A stretch of DNA of 64,000 nt from Paenibacillus sp. FSL R7-0273 (GTDB lineage Bacteria; Bacillota; Bacilli; Paenibacillales; Paenibacillaceae): contig NZ_CP009283.1 of assembly GCF_000758625.1 (NCBI RefSeq), positions 642,501 to 706,500 of the forward strand, given 5' to 3'. Under the pieces are notes generated by a model. It was not told the origin of the DNA. It ran no database searches and saw only the letters and a program-made list of their open reading frames with translations. Position 1 is the first letter of the stretch. The number at the start of each line of letters is the position of its first letter. Shown here piece by piece: positions 19,012 through 27,477 of the stretch. A program made the position numbers and the translations under genes.

Positions 19012-19218
19012 CGACAATTTTCACATCACCCGCGGATTCTGATATTTCTCGGGAAATATTGCACAAAGTCTATAGAGTGTCGTTTGGCGGCAGCTGTACC
19101 TTGCTTCTTATGCTGCAGCGTGCGCAAAATGACAGGATTATAACCATTCATAGCGAAGTTCGGCGGCAAATGTTAATAAACAACATAATCTTGCATCATC
19201 CGGAGGAGGACTATTCAA

Positions 19219-20766
19219 GTGAGTATCAAAAGAGCGCTGGTCAGCGTATCGGACAAACAGGGCATCGTGGATTTTTGCCGCGAGTTGTCTGCATTGGGTG
19301 TAGAAATTATCTCCACAGGCGGCACTAGCACACTTTTGGCTAAAGAAGGCGTACCGGTTATCGGCATCTCCGATGTAACGGGCTTCCCGGAAATTATGGA
19401 CGGACGGGTCAAAACCCTGCATCCTGCGGTACACAGCGGCCTGCTGGCGGTTCGTGACAACGAGGAGCATACGCGTCAGATGACTGAGCTGGGTCTGGGC
19501 TACATCGACCTGGTAGTGGTGAATCTGTATCCGTTCGCGGAGACGATCGCCAAGCCGGATGTGTCCTACGAGGAAGCAATCGAGAACATCGATATCGGCG
19601 GACCGACGATGCTGCGTTCTGCGGCGAAGAACCATGCTTTTGTCAGTGTGGTTGTGGATGCTGCGGATTATGAGAGTGTGCTTGAAGAGGTGCGTGCAGG
19701 CGGAGATACGACCCTTGAAACCCGCAAACGTCTTGCGGCAAAAGTGTTCCGCCATACGGCGGCTTACGACGCCCTGATTGCCGATTATCTGGCCAATGTT
19801 ACCGGTGAACCGCTGCCGGAGCGCTACACTGTTACTTACGAGAAAATCCAGGATCTGCGTTACGGGGAGAACCCGCACCAGAAGGCGGCATTCTACCGCA
19901 AGCCGCTGGCGGCGCAGGACACACTGACTGCTGCCGAGCAGCTGCACGGCAAGGAATTGTCATACAACAACATTAACGACGCCAACGCGGCGCTGCAGAT
20001 CGTGAAGGAGTTCGAGGAGCCGGCTGTTGTGGCTGTTAAGCATATGAATCCTTGCGGAGTAGGCGTGGGTACCAGTGTGTATGAAGCCTATCAAAAAGCG
20101 TACAATGCTGATCCAACCTCCATCTTCGGCGGAATTGTTGCCGCTAACCGGATTATTGATGCGGATACTGCGAATCTGCTGAAGGATATATTCCTGGAAA
20201 TCGTATTGGCTCCGGGCTTCACTGAGGAAGCGCTGGAAATCCTGACGAAGAAAAAGAACATCCGGCTGCTTAAGATCGGCAATCTAAGCAGCGGAGCGGC
20301 CCGTAAGAGCAGCTTTGTTGTGACCTCGATTGAGGGCGGTATGGTTGTGCAGGAGAGCGATGTGCACTCCGTAAATGCGGATGAGCTGCAGATTGTTACT
20401 GACCGTAAGCCTACCGAGGAGGAGCTGAAGCAGCTGCTGTTTGGCTGGAAGGTTGTTAAGCATGTCAAGTCCAATGCGATTGTGCTGGCAGCGGATGATA
20501 TGACCGTTGGCGTCGGTGCAGGCCAGATGAACCGGGTCGGAGCAGCGAAAATCGCCATCGAACAGGCCGGAGAAAAAGCCAAGGGCTCGATCCTCGCCTC
20601 TGATGCCTTCTTCCCGATGGGCGATACGCTGGAATTTGCGGCAAAAGCAGGCATCACCGCGGTTATTCAGCCGGGCGGCTCGATCAAGGACGAGGAATCG
20701 ATCAAGGTTGCCAATGAATATGGAATCGCTATGGTCTTCACCGGCGTCCGCCATTTCAAACACTAG
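19219..20766 (+). CDS. purH: bifunctional AICAR formyltransferase / IMP cyclohydrolase
   Basis: PurH performs the last two steps to IMP: formyl transfer to AICAR and ring closure. The N-terminal IMP cyclohydrolase domain (residues 1-about 200) opens with [20 protein letters not shown] and includes [12 protein letters not shown] and [12 protein letters not shown]. The C-terminal transformylase domain carries [28 protein letters not shown] and SNAIVLA, and ends with the usual GVRHFKH. Its 515 residues are typical of the family. Start GTG 19219 follows CGGAGGAGGA. Confidence 0.97.
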   Translation: MSIKRALVSVSDKQGIVDFCRELSALGVEIISTGGTSTLLAKEGVPVIGISDVTGFPEIMDGRVKTLHPAVHSGLLAVRDNEEHTRQMTELGLGYIDLVVVNLYPFAETIAKPDVSYEEAIENIDIGGPTMLRSAAKNHAFVSVVVDAADYESVLEEVRAGGDTTLETRKRLAAKVFRHTAAYDALIADYLANVTGEPLPERYTVTYEKIQDLRYGENPHQKAAFYRKPLAAQDTLTAAEQLHGKELSYNNINDANAALQIVKEFEEPAVVAVKHMNPCGVGVGTSVYEAYQKAYNADPTSIFGGIVAANRIIDADTANLLKDIFLEIVLAPGFTEEALEILTKKKNIRLLKIGNLSSGAARKSSFVVTSIEGGMVVQESDVHSVNADELQIVTDRKPTEEELKQLLFGWKVVKHVKSNAIVLAADDMTVGVGAGQMNRVGAAKIAIEQAGEKAKGSILASDAFFPMGDTLEFAAKAGITAVIQPGGSIKDEESIKVANEYGIAMVFTGVRHFKH

Positions 20767-20790
20767 ACTACCGGGGAGGATTTCAGTTCA

Positions 20791-22056
20791 ATGGATATTT
20801 TAGTGGTCGGCGGCGGGGGCCGGGAGCATGCGATCATCTGGAAGCTGTCCCAGAGCCCAAGAGCCGGTAAAATCTACTGTGCACCCGGCAACGCCGGCAT
20901 TGCCCAGCTGGCAGAGTGTGTGCCGATTAGCGTCTTTGAATTCGACAAGCTGACGGCGTTTGCCAAGGAGAAAGCGGTAGGCCTAGTGGTCATCGGTCCC
21001 GATGATCCGCTGGCGGCAGGCATCGTCGATGCTTTTGAAGCACAGGAGATCCCTGTATTCGGACCGCGTAAAAATGCAGCGGAGATCGAGGGCAGCAAAA
21101 CCTTTATGAAGGATCTGCTGCATAAATACAATATTCCGACAGCAGCCTATGAGAAGTTCAGCGATTATGAGGCGGCGCTTGCGTATTTGCGCGGTCAGAG
21201 ACTGCCGATTGTGATCAAGGCTGACGGACTGGCGGCAGGCAAAGGGGTAACGGTTGCGTATTCACGCGAGGAAGCCGAGCAGGCGCTTCGTGACATTATG
21301 GTTGCCAAGGTATTTGGTGAAGCCGGCGCCCAGGTTGTTATAGAGGAGTTCCTGGCCGGACAGGAGATGTCGATTCTTGCTTTTGTTGACGGGGAGACTG
21401 TACGCCCGATGGCAGCTGCGCAGGACCACAAGCCGGTATTCGACGGCGACAAAGGGCCGAACACAGGCGGCATGGGAACGTATTCCCCGCTGCCGCACAT
21501 AGATGAAGCGATTATCCGCGAAGCCGTTGAGACGATCATTGAGCCTACGGCTAAGGCTATGGTAGCTGAAGGCCGCTCCTTCAGCGGTGTACTGTTCGCG
21601 GGCCTGATGATCTCGCCGGACGGCAAGCCTAAGACGATCGAATTCAATGCCCGGTTCGGCGATCCGGAGACTCAGGTGGTGCTTCCGCGGCTGAAAAGTG
21701 ATCTGCTGGAAATCTTCCTGGCTGTGGCAGAGGGCAGACTGGCTGATACCGCTATTGAATGGAGCGAGGAGGCGGCTGTATGTGTAGTACTGGCGTCCCA
21801 GGGCTATCCGGGTAATTATCCAAAAGGCGTGCCGATCACCGGACTGGAAGATGCCGGGAACGGACTGGTCTTCCACGCGGGAACTGCACGGGGAGAGGAC
21901 GGAAGCTGGCTTACAAACGGCGGACGTGTGCTGGGGGTAGTAGGGAAAGGTGCGGATATTGCCGAAGCACGTGCTGCAGCTTATGCAAGTGCTGCGAAAA
22001 TTCATTTTGACGGCAAGCAAAACCGCACTGACATCGCTATGAAAGCGCTGGTCTAA
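20791..22056 (+). CDS. purD: phosphoribosylamine-glycine ligase
   Basis: The 421-residue ATP-grasp enzyme joins glycine to phosphoribosylamine, the second step after PurF. Signatures are DILVVGGGGREHAIIWKL at the start, IKADGLAAGKGVTVA, the Asn/Asp metal site EFNARFGDPETQ, and GPNTGGMGTYSP. It is the last gene of the operon, 24 bases after purH with ribosome site GGGGAGGA. No strong hairpin directly follows; the next candidate terminator (22181) lies downstream of a new promoter. Confidence 0.97.
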   Translation: MDILVVGGGGREHAIIWKLSQSPRAGKIYCAPGNAGIAQLAECVPISVFEFDKLTAFAKEKAVGLVVIGPDDPLAAGIVDAFEAQEIPVFGPRKNAAEIEGSKTFMKDLLHKYNIPTAAYEKFSDYEAALAYLRGQRLPIVIKADGLAAGKGVTVAYSREEAEQALRDIMVAKVFGEAGAQVVIEEFLAGQEMSILAFVDGETVRPMAAAQDHKPVFDGDKGPNTGGMGTYSPLPHIDEAIIREAVETIIEPTAKAMVAEGRSFSGVLFAGLMISPDGKPKTIEFNARFGDPETQVVLPRLKSDLLEIFLAVAEGRLADTAIEWSEEAAVCVVLASQGYPGNYPKGVPITGLEDAGNGLVFHAGTARGEDGSWLTNGGRVLGVVGKGADIAEARAAAYASAAKIHFDGKQNRTDIAMKALV

Positions 22057-22112
22057 AGGTATGAAACAGCTACTTTATTCCTAATTTTCTCGTAAAAAGT
22101 CCCAAAAAAGGA

Positions 22113-22141
22113 CTGACAAGTGATAGAAGAAGTGCTATAAT
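22113..22141 (+). promoter_or_regulatory. sigma-A promoter upstream of the SEC-C gene
   Basis: CTGACA (22113-22118), 17 bp and a perfect TATAAT (22136-22141) give a near-consensus promoter. Transcription would start near 22148, about 35 bases before a terminator-like hairpin and about 100 before the SEC-C protein start. Confidence 0.75.
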
Positions 22142-22180
22142 ACAACTCGTACGGGGGAAAATGTTCGGATATATACAGAT

Positions 22181-22216
22181 AAAGGGTCTTTCCTTTCATG
22201 GAAAGGCCTTTTTTAA
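22181..22216 (+). terminator. terminator or leader attenuator
   Basis: GGGTCTTTCC pairs with GGAAAGGCC around TTTCAT and is followed by six Ts. It may end the purine operon, attenuate the new transcript that begins near 22148, or leave a small RNA of about 65 bases. Confidence 0.75.
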
Positions 22217-22247
22217 ATCGGTTTTTTAAGTATAGGAGGAATTAGCT

Positions 22248-23555
22248 TTGAGTAAGGTTGGAAGAAATGACTTGTGTCCATGCGGAAGCGGGAAAAAATA
22301 TAAAAAATGCTGCCTGGATAAAGAAACCTCTGCGGTAGATTCCATTCTGCGGCTTGTTACAGCTGAGGAAGCAGCCGGCCGCGAGGCAGCTGCCATTGCA
22401 GCACAGGCTGCTGCTCCTGAGGCGGCAATCCGGCCTGAAGGCAAGCTTACACTGACCAAGCTGAAAAAAATGGTTACGCGCGAGCTGAAGTGGGAGCATC
22501 CTGCCCATGAGGAGCTGGCTATGCAGCTGATTGAGCATATGCGCAGCCAGTATGAGCGGGAGCTGATTTTTGAAGCACTGGTGCTCTGGAACGGCTTCTC
22601 CGGCCAGACCAAGCCTGCAGTGAAGAAGGCCGGATCATTCTGTGCAGCGATTGAGTATATTTTGTCTGAGGAATACGGGTTCAATCTTTCCCAAGCCGAG
22701 CTGGCTGATAAATACGAGGTTACTACGGCAACGATTTCGCGTAAAGTGAAGGAAATGCTGAATTACATTGAGGAATACGGCAGAGAAGGAGAGGCTGACG
22801 AGCTGCTCGTGCTGAACGGTGCCGGAACTGCCCGTGAGAAGGCACAGCAGCTGCTGCATAAGGCGATGGAGTCAACCTCGGGAAAGCGCCGTGTCCAGCT
22901 GGCAGAGGCGGCTCTGGAAATCTATCCGGACAGCTCTGATGCATACCTGGTGCTTGCTGAAGAATCAGAGAACGAGCAGGATGCGCGTGCTTTTCTGAAG
23001 GCGGGTATTGCAGCCGGTGAGCGGGAGCTGGGCGAAGCTTTTTTTGCCAAGAATAAAGGCTATTTCTGGGGGCTGACAGAGACCCGGCCTTATATCCGGA
23101 TCTGCAAGAGCTATGCGGAATCCTGTTGGTTCGGCGGCAAGGCGGAGGAAGCGGCAGAGATTCTGGAGCACATTCTGGAGCTGAATCCGGACGACAATAC
23201 CGGCGCCCGCTATTTGCTGGCCGCAGTCTATCTATACAGCAACCAGCTGAAAGAAGCGGAGCAGTTCCTGAAGAAATACGGCGAGGATGATGCCGCTGCT
23301 GCCTTTGCCTATGACCGGATCGTCCTTGAATATAAGAAGAACGGAATTACCTCCCAGCTCAAAATGCTGTACCGTGTAGCGCGCGGTGTGAACAAGCATG
23401 TGCCTGATTATCTGCTGGGCGTGAAGCGTCTGCCGCATAATCTTCCGGATTTTGTCGGCATGGGCGATTCCAACGAAGCGGTCGAATACGTTATTATGCA
23501 TTCCCGTCTATGGGCCAGTCTGCCTGACCTGTTAAAGTGGATGCTGAAGCAATAG
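22248..23555 (+). CDS. SEC-C zinc-motif protein with helix-turn-helix and repeat region
   Basis: The 435-residue protein begins with [19 protein letters not shown] (residues 4-22), the SEC-C zinc motif first known from the SecA C-terminus. Residues 145-175 look like a helix-turn-helix ([20 protein letters not shown]). The rest is helical and repeat-like, with TPR-style A/L/Y spacing (for example [20 protein letters not shown]). Similar proteins are common in Firmicutes but have no assigned function; metal binding at the N-terminus is the firm inference. TTG 22248 is the start, after TAGGAGGA. It is a single-gene unit with its own promoter and terminator. Confidence 0.75.
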   Translation: MSKVGRNDLCPCGSGKKYKKCCLDKETSAVDSILRLVTAEEAAGREAAAIAAQAAAPEAAIRPEGKLTLTKLKKMVTRELKWEHPAHEELAMQLIEHMRSQYERELIFEALVLWNGFSGQTKPAVKKAGSFCAAIEYILSEEYGFNLSQAELADKYEVTTATISRKVKEMLNYIEEYGREGEADELLVLNGAGTAREKAQQLLHKAMESTSGKRRVQLAEAALEIYPDSSDAYLVLAEESENEQDARAFLKAGIAAGERELGEAFFAKNKGYFWGLTETRPYIRICKSYAESCWFGGKAEEAAEILEHILELNPDDNTGARYLLAAVYLYSNQLKEAEQFLKKYGEDDAAAAFAYDRIVLEYKKNGITSQLKMLYRVARGVNKHVPDYLLGVKRLPHNLPDFVGMGDSNEAVEYVIMHSRLWASLPDLLKWMLKQ

Positions 23556-23590
23556 CATTAGTATTTAACCTAATAATTGTACAGCTGACT

Positions 23591-23619
23591 AGCCGCCGGA
23601 AGGTTTCCGGCGGCTTTTT
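23591..23619 (+). terminator. rho-independent terminator
   Basis: A perfect 11-bp stem AGCCGCCGGAA / TTCCGGCGGCT with loop GGT is followed by five Ts. It ends the SEC-C gene unit. Confidence 0.9.
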
Positions 23620-23716
23620 GATTTGAGCAGGTTCACCTGCCTTTGGACAGGGCTTCACAAAACTTTCATTATATAATGGATTGCAAAAAAAAGTAAGAAA
23701 ACAGGAAAAAAAGCTG

Positions 23717-23745
23717 TTGACGGATATTCTTTTTATGGCTATATT
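23717..23745 (+). promoter_or_regulatory. sigma-A promoter of the regulator-peptide pair
   Basis: TTGACG (23717-23722), 17 bp and TATATT (23740-23745), each five of six to consensus. It would give a leader of about 80 bases before the regulator start. Confidence 0.65.
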
Positions 23746-23833
23746 TGTAATATATTAGTAAAAGATATCAAATTTCAGCGAAGGTATTGACGATGTTGCC
23801 GGCATTTCCGATGTTCCTCCAGGAGGTGGTTAG

Positions 23834-25240
23834 ATGATCTACACAACCACGATTCGCAGCGAGCTGGAAGGCTTTATTGAACGGGAGGGCTTGAATCTCA
23901 GCCAATTAGGCAGAAGAGCAGGCCTGAATGCCGGAACGGTCAGCTCCTTAATGAAGGGGAGCCGGATTTTGGCGATTGACCAGCTGGACAGAATTACTAG
24001 AGTACTAGGTCTGCCTGAGGGCCATTATTATGAGCAGTACATTCAGGAGTGTATCGTAGAGACCGTGCCTAACTGGCGCAGAATCAGACCGTTTCTGTTC
24101 CGGTGTGCTGAGCTGGATTGTCTGAATTGCATCCGCCAGTCCGTGCAGATGCTATTGGACAATCTGACGTATTCTCCTCTATTGTTTGAGGTTGCAGAAG
24201 AGTTTTTTGCCACCGGCAAACCGAAAGCGGCTGCTATTCTCTATGAATGTGTTGCCGCCAGTGAAAGAAGGCAGCATTCGGAACGCCTGGCCTTTTGCCA
24301 GTACCGGTTATTCACGCTAAGGCAGGGAGATAACCAGGAACGGAATCTGCAGGCAGCCATTCAATTTGAGCCTTTTGTGGACAGGCTGGATGAGCTTGAT
24401 CAGTTGGATGCCCTTAGAGAATTAGCTAATACATATAAGTCATTACAACGCTGGGATAAGGTTGATGAAATTGCTGCAGAGCTTGGCGCCAAGGCCGAGA
24501 TTCAGCTCAGGCTGGCTGATCATCCCGGACTTAAGCGGGAGCCAACGGATAAGAGGCTGAAACGGCCCCTGTTCGCATATTTAACATTTTCATATTTGCT
24601 GCGCGGCGGTGTATGTGATTCGAGAGGTGCTCATGAAGAGGCGCTTGAATACGCCTACCGGTATGCTGATTTAAGCTGGGTTAAGGATAGGGATGAAGAA
24701 ACTGAGAAATGGGTTCAGCTATTCCAGGGTTGGGCCAAAGCCAATATATTCGTATGTAAACTCATGATCGGGGATGAGAGTATTATTTCTGATTATGCAG
24801 AATTCATTGATCAGGATGAAGAAGAACTGCTGATAGGAATTCTGAATATTACAAAGGCTGCAAATAGATTCGATTTTAATATCGATAGTATTCTGGAGAA
24901 GTTTAAGCCCCGGCTTATGCCCTATCTTTCGCTGCAGTCGGAGTCTGCAGTCATCTATACACCTCAGATTATAGATGAAGAATCTACAGAGTGCTGCTAT
25001 CAATTAGGTTATTACTCTCTATGGAATGAGCTATATTCAGAGGGTTTCCGATATGTGCTGGCTGGTTTGGAGAAGGCGGAGTTTATTAATAACGAAGCCC
25101 GTATACTATCCTTTGTGCGGCTGTTTGAACAATTTCGGGATTACGCATCATTTGATATACAGCAGCAATACCAAAATTTAATTAAAAAGGAGCTTGGTCT
25201 GAATGAAAAGAAAATTAGCAGGGTTGTTAGTAGTAAGTAG
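23834..25240 (+). CDS. XRE-type regulator with helical-repeat C-terminus, likely peptide receptor (RRNPP/AloR-like)
   Basis: Of 468 residues, the first 65 form an XRE helix-turn-helix (LSQLGRRAGLNAGTVSSLMK, then LDRITRVLGLPEGHYYEQYI). The remaining 400 are almost wholly helical, with TPR-like spacing and frequent aromatic residues (FFATGKPKAAAILYECVAAS; LGYYSLWNELYSEGFRYVLA). This is the layout of receptors that bind secreted oligopeptides: PlcR, NprR, Rgg, AimR, and AloR of Paenibacillus polymyxa. The strongest support is context: a 39-codon gene for an exported peptide starts 38 bases before this gene's stop, in another frame, with its own ribosome site. Start ATG 23834 follows AGGAGG. By inference, binding of the re-imported peptide would alter DNA binding. 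The family is likely; the subfamily name is less certain. Confidence 0.75.
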   Translation: MIYTTTIRSELEGFIEREGLNLSQLGRRAGLNAGTVSSLMKGSRILAIDQLDRITRVLGLPEGHYYEQYIQECIVETVPNWRRIRPFLFRCAELDCLNCIRQSVQMLLDNLTYSPLLFEVAEEFFATGKPKAAAILYECVAASERRQHSERLAFCQYRLFTLRQGDNQERNLQAAIQFEPFVDRLDELDQLDALRELANTYKSLQRWDKVDEIAAELGAKAEIQLRLADHPGLKREPTDKRLKRPLFAYLTFSYLLRGGVCDSRGAHEEALEYAYRYADLSWVKDRDEETEKWVQLFQGWAKANIFVCKLMIGDESIISDYAEFIDQDEEELLIGILNITKAANRFDFNIDSILEKFKPRLMPYLSLQSESAVIYTPQIIDEESTECCYQLGYYSLWNELYSEGFRYVLAGLEKAEFINNEARILSFVRLFEQFRDYASFDIQQQYQNLIKKELGLNEKKISRVVSSK

Positions 25241-25322
25241 CTTGTTATTAGCCGTACTGGTTGTTCCTGGCGTATCTCAAGGAAGTCCTATAACTCCGTC
25301 CAATATTCATGGCTGTCTGTAA
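25203..25322 (+). CDS. 39-residue secreted pro-peptide, candidate cognate signal
   Basis: ATG 25203 has the ribosome site AAAAAGGAG ten bases upstream and opens a 39-codon frame overlapping the end of the regulator gene by 38 bases. Residues 2-4 are K-R-K, and residues 5-21 form a hydrophobic core (LAGLLVVSSLLLAVLVV), so the N-terminus is a Sec-type signal. A short polar tail follows: PGVSQGSPITPSNIHGCL, with Cys38 next to the last residue. Such a size, an export signal and a C-terminal signal segment match PapR, NprX, AimP and AloP precursors. The mature peptide is probably five to ten residues from the tail, but the cleavage site cannot be read. A terminator follows within 12 bases, which supports a real gene end. 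It is too short for most gene callers. Confidence 0.75.
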   Translation: MKRKLAGLLVVSSLLLAVLVVPGVSQGSPITPSNIHGCL

Positions 25323-25333
25323 TTAAATCTTCC

Positions 25334-25366
25334 AAAGGACCAGCATCCGGCTGGTCTTTTATTTTG
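25334..25366 (+). terminator. terminator of the regulator-peptide operon
   Basis: GACCAGC / GCTGGTC stem with a five-base loop, flanked by AAAG and CTTTTATTTTG. It closes the two-gene unit just after the peptide gene. Confidence 0.8.
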
Positions 25367-25406
25367 TTATTAACTTTTGCAGCTCAGTCACTTAGACAAG
25401 CACTGG

Positions 25407-26621
25407 CTACTTCAGTGTTACATCATCCGTGCCCAGGCCGCCCGGAGTCAGCTTCAATGTCCGGGTGTCCTGATCATAGTCCATCTCAATTCCCAGCACT
25501 TTGCATAGGGGGCTTAAAGGGACCAATAGAACCCCGTCCCTCAACTGCGGTTGAGTCCAGGCAAGAGGAACCTTGCTTGAGTTCACAGTCATTTCCATCA
25601 GTGGCTCAGCATGTTTCAATGGTTCTATGAATTGAGCCGGGGTGAGGGTGCTGTCTCCTTTGTTAATCCGCGGTGCGACCGGTGTCATTCTGGAGCTGAG
25701 GCCCTCCCGGATACTGAACCTCAAATCGATTCCTAGTGAGCTGCTCGCTTCCAGCAGCCTGTCATTAAATGAACCGTAAGGAAAAGCAATTGCCGAATCC
25801 GTGTTATTCAGCTCTTCCTTAAGCCTGCGTTCTGCCTGAGCCAGGTCCCCGATTACTCTTCTGTAGTATTCTTCGTTCAGCTCGTTTCGGTTCTCATCAT
25901 TTATGTACAGCAAGTTGCTTGCCGCAGGACGGGTTCCCCCTTCTGCATCGACAATGCCGTAATAATGCAGATTGTAGGTATGATTATAGAAGCTCATTCC
26001 GGCGCTTTTCATCTCACGCATCTGCTCCCAGGTAAGCTTGGGTACCTTCCTTCCATCCGGATGATCAACGTCTGAAGCAATAATGAAGTTAGCTGCAGTG
26101 TAGCCGTGCTTTTGCAGGATGGGAAATGCAAGCCTATAGAAGCTCTCATATCCATCATCAAAAGTCAGTAAAACAGCATTATCGGGGACGGGTGCATTCT
26201 CCAGCATAAATTGCCGGTAATGCTTCATCGTAATAACCTGAAAACCTTCCTGCTTCAGCAGCTGCATATGTTCATCAAACTGTCCTGCGGTTAACACACC
26301 CGGAGCCAGTGATACGGGTTCCCCGATGAGGTGATGGTACATCAGCACGGCCACCTGATCCTTGTAGTAAATACCATTGGGAAGCGGCGCCTGCTCCTGC
26401 CAGCTGATCCGGGCATCCAGAACCCGCTCGGCCACATCCTTAGCAAGCAAAACCTCAAGATTAGGGTTTAAAGTATAGGCATCTGTTGAAATCTTGTATC
26501 CGTCCACACCGGTAATATCGAGCTTATGCACAACATTATCCATTAGAGCATACCAAAAAATCAATAGCGGTATAAAAACGCAAATATAGCATATTAACAG
26601 CCTCAGTCTATTTATTTTCAA
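25407..26621 (-). CDS. membrane-anchored polysaccharide deacetylase with C-terminal copper-amine-oxidase-like domain
   Basis: The 404-residue protein has an N-terminal membrane helix (residues about 7-26) followed by an extracellular NodB/CE4 fold: VAVLMYHHL, the metal motif VLLTFDDGYESF, a histidine motif YNHTYNLHYYG and FPYGSFNDRL. This set resembles the IcaB/PgaB branch and other Firmicute deacetylases that trim N-acetyl groups from cell-wall or exopolysaccharide glycans. The last 60 residues (VPLSPLCKVLGIEMDYDQDT) look like the stalk domain named after copper amine oxidase N1, a common wall-binding module in Paenibacillus. TTG 26621 has GGGAG nine bases upstream and fits best; ATG 26660 has no ribosome site. 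Confidence 0.8.
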   Translation of the reverse strand: MKINRLRLLICYICVFIPLLIFWYALMDNVVHKLDITGVDGYKISTDAYTLNPNLEVLLAKDVAERVLDARISWQEQAPLPNGIYYKDQVAVLMYHHLIGEPVSLAPGVLTAGQFDEHMQLLKQEGFQVITMKHYRQFMLENAPVPDNAVLLTFDDGYESFYRLAFPILQKHGYTAANFIIASDVDHPDGRKVPKLTWEQMREMKSAGMSFYNHTYNLHYYGIVDAEGGTRPAASNLLYINDENRNELNEEYYRRVIGDLAQAERRLKEELNNTDSAIAFPYGSFNDRLLEASSSLGIDLRFSIREGLSSRMTPVAPRINKGDSTLTPAQFIEPLKHAEPLMEMTVNSSKVPLAWTQPQLRDGVLLVPLSPLCKVLGIEMDYDQDTRTLKLTPGGLGTDDVTLK

Positions 26622-26796
26622 GGTTTCAGTCTCCCATGTCCGATTTATACTCCCAAGCATATAACGCTTCAGACGGCAAAAATTGTGACATGGTTAATAA
26701 GCATGATTGATTTTAATACGATTATTTATCTGAAAAAAAATTTCATATAGAGAAACGCATACTATTTTACAATACTATAAAAAGGAGGGATAAAAG

Positions 26797-27036
26797 GTGA
26801 TAGACTCGGAATGTATGAAACAAAGCATTGAACAAGCACGCTATAAACTGAACAAGCTCGAACAGCAATTTGATCTCTTACATCCCATGGTGCTCCATCA
26901 ATCGATGGTACTTGATGAACTTATAAATGATTACAACCGGTATTGCTTCAGACGTGCAATGGGAGCCTTGCGCAGCAAGTCCCCGGCCGCCCAGGCTAAC
27001 CATGCTGAGCAGACGCGTCAGCTGAGCTTCAGCTAA
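26797..27036 (+). CDS. Spo0E-like aspartyl-phosphate phosphatase
   Basis: The 79-residue protein has the two-helix Spo0E pattern: a first helix ARYKLNKLEQQFDLLHPMVL and the signature S-x-x-L-D-x-L-I-x-x-Y (QSMVLDELINDYNRY) that contacts the target. Family members remove phosphate from Spo0A and so delay sporulation. Start GTG 26797 follows AAAGGAGGG. The C-terminal 25 residues are polar and probably disordered. It stands alone. The target could be Spo0A or another response regulator; the sequence cannot settle that. Confidence 0.8.
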   Translation: MIDSECMKQSIEQARYKLNKLEQQFDLLHPMVLHQSMVLDELINDYNRYCFRRAMGALRSKSPAAQANHAEQTRQLSFS

Positions 27037-27477
27037 ACGCTCCAGGCCCCGGATACCCAGAGTTAGAATTTTTTTTGCGTAGTTGCGGCAAAACGTTTGC
27101 ACAGTGCTTGGACTAGCTCTTTGCCGCTTCTGCATCCTCTTTTATCTACCCCTTAACGGCCTCTTGCCATACTCAAATCATTTATCTATCCGGCTTAAAG
27201 CTGTATTTTTGATAACAAACCTCACATGAATACCGTTGATTCTATCTTTCTGCCAATAATCCGCTTAAAACACATGCTTATTTATATAAAGATGTTTATT
27301 TAATTATGGGTTTTTATGAAAAAACCTGACATGGTCACAGTATTTTCACAGCTCGAGGTGAAACGGTAAAGGGATAAAGAGTTTTTTTGCAGAAATAAGC
27401 AGAAATAAGTCGAACACAGCAGGATCATTTTCAGAAGAGAGTACAGTCGGCTCATATTTATTAAAGGTGGGGAGCCT
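27037..27477. other. 441-bp gene-free region before the chemoreceptor
   Basis: It is AT-rich, and no frame looks coding. GCGGCAAA (27085-27092) pairs with TTTGCCGC (27120-27127) around a loop of 27 bases, which could be a weak terminator for the Spo0E gene or a structured leader. I found no convincing promoter; a sigma-D type site could not be supported. Confidence 0.4.

Noticed and set aside
27087..27100. GCAAAACGTTTGC as a possible CcpA cre site
   Set aside because: The outer TG of the cre consensus is missing and it lies after the Spo0E gene without a promoter nearby.
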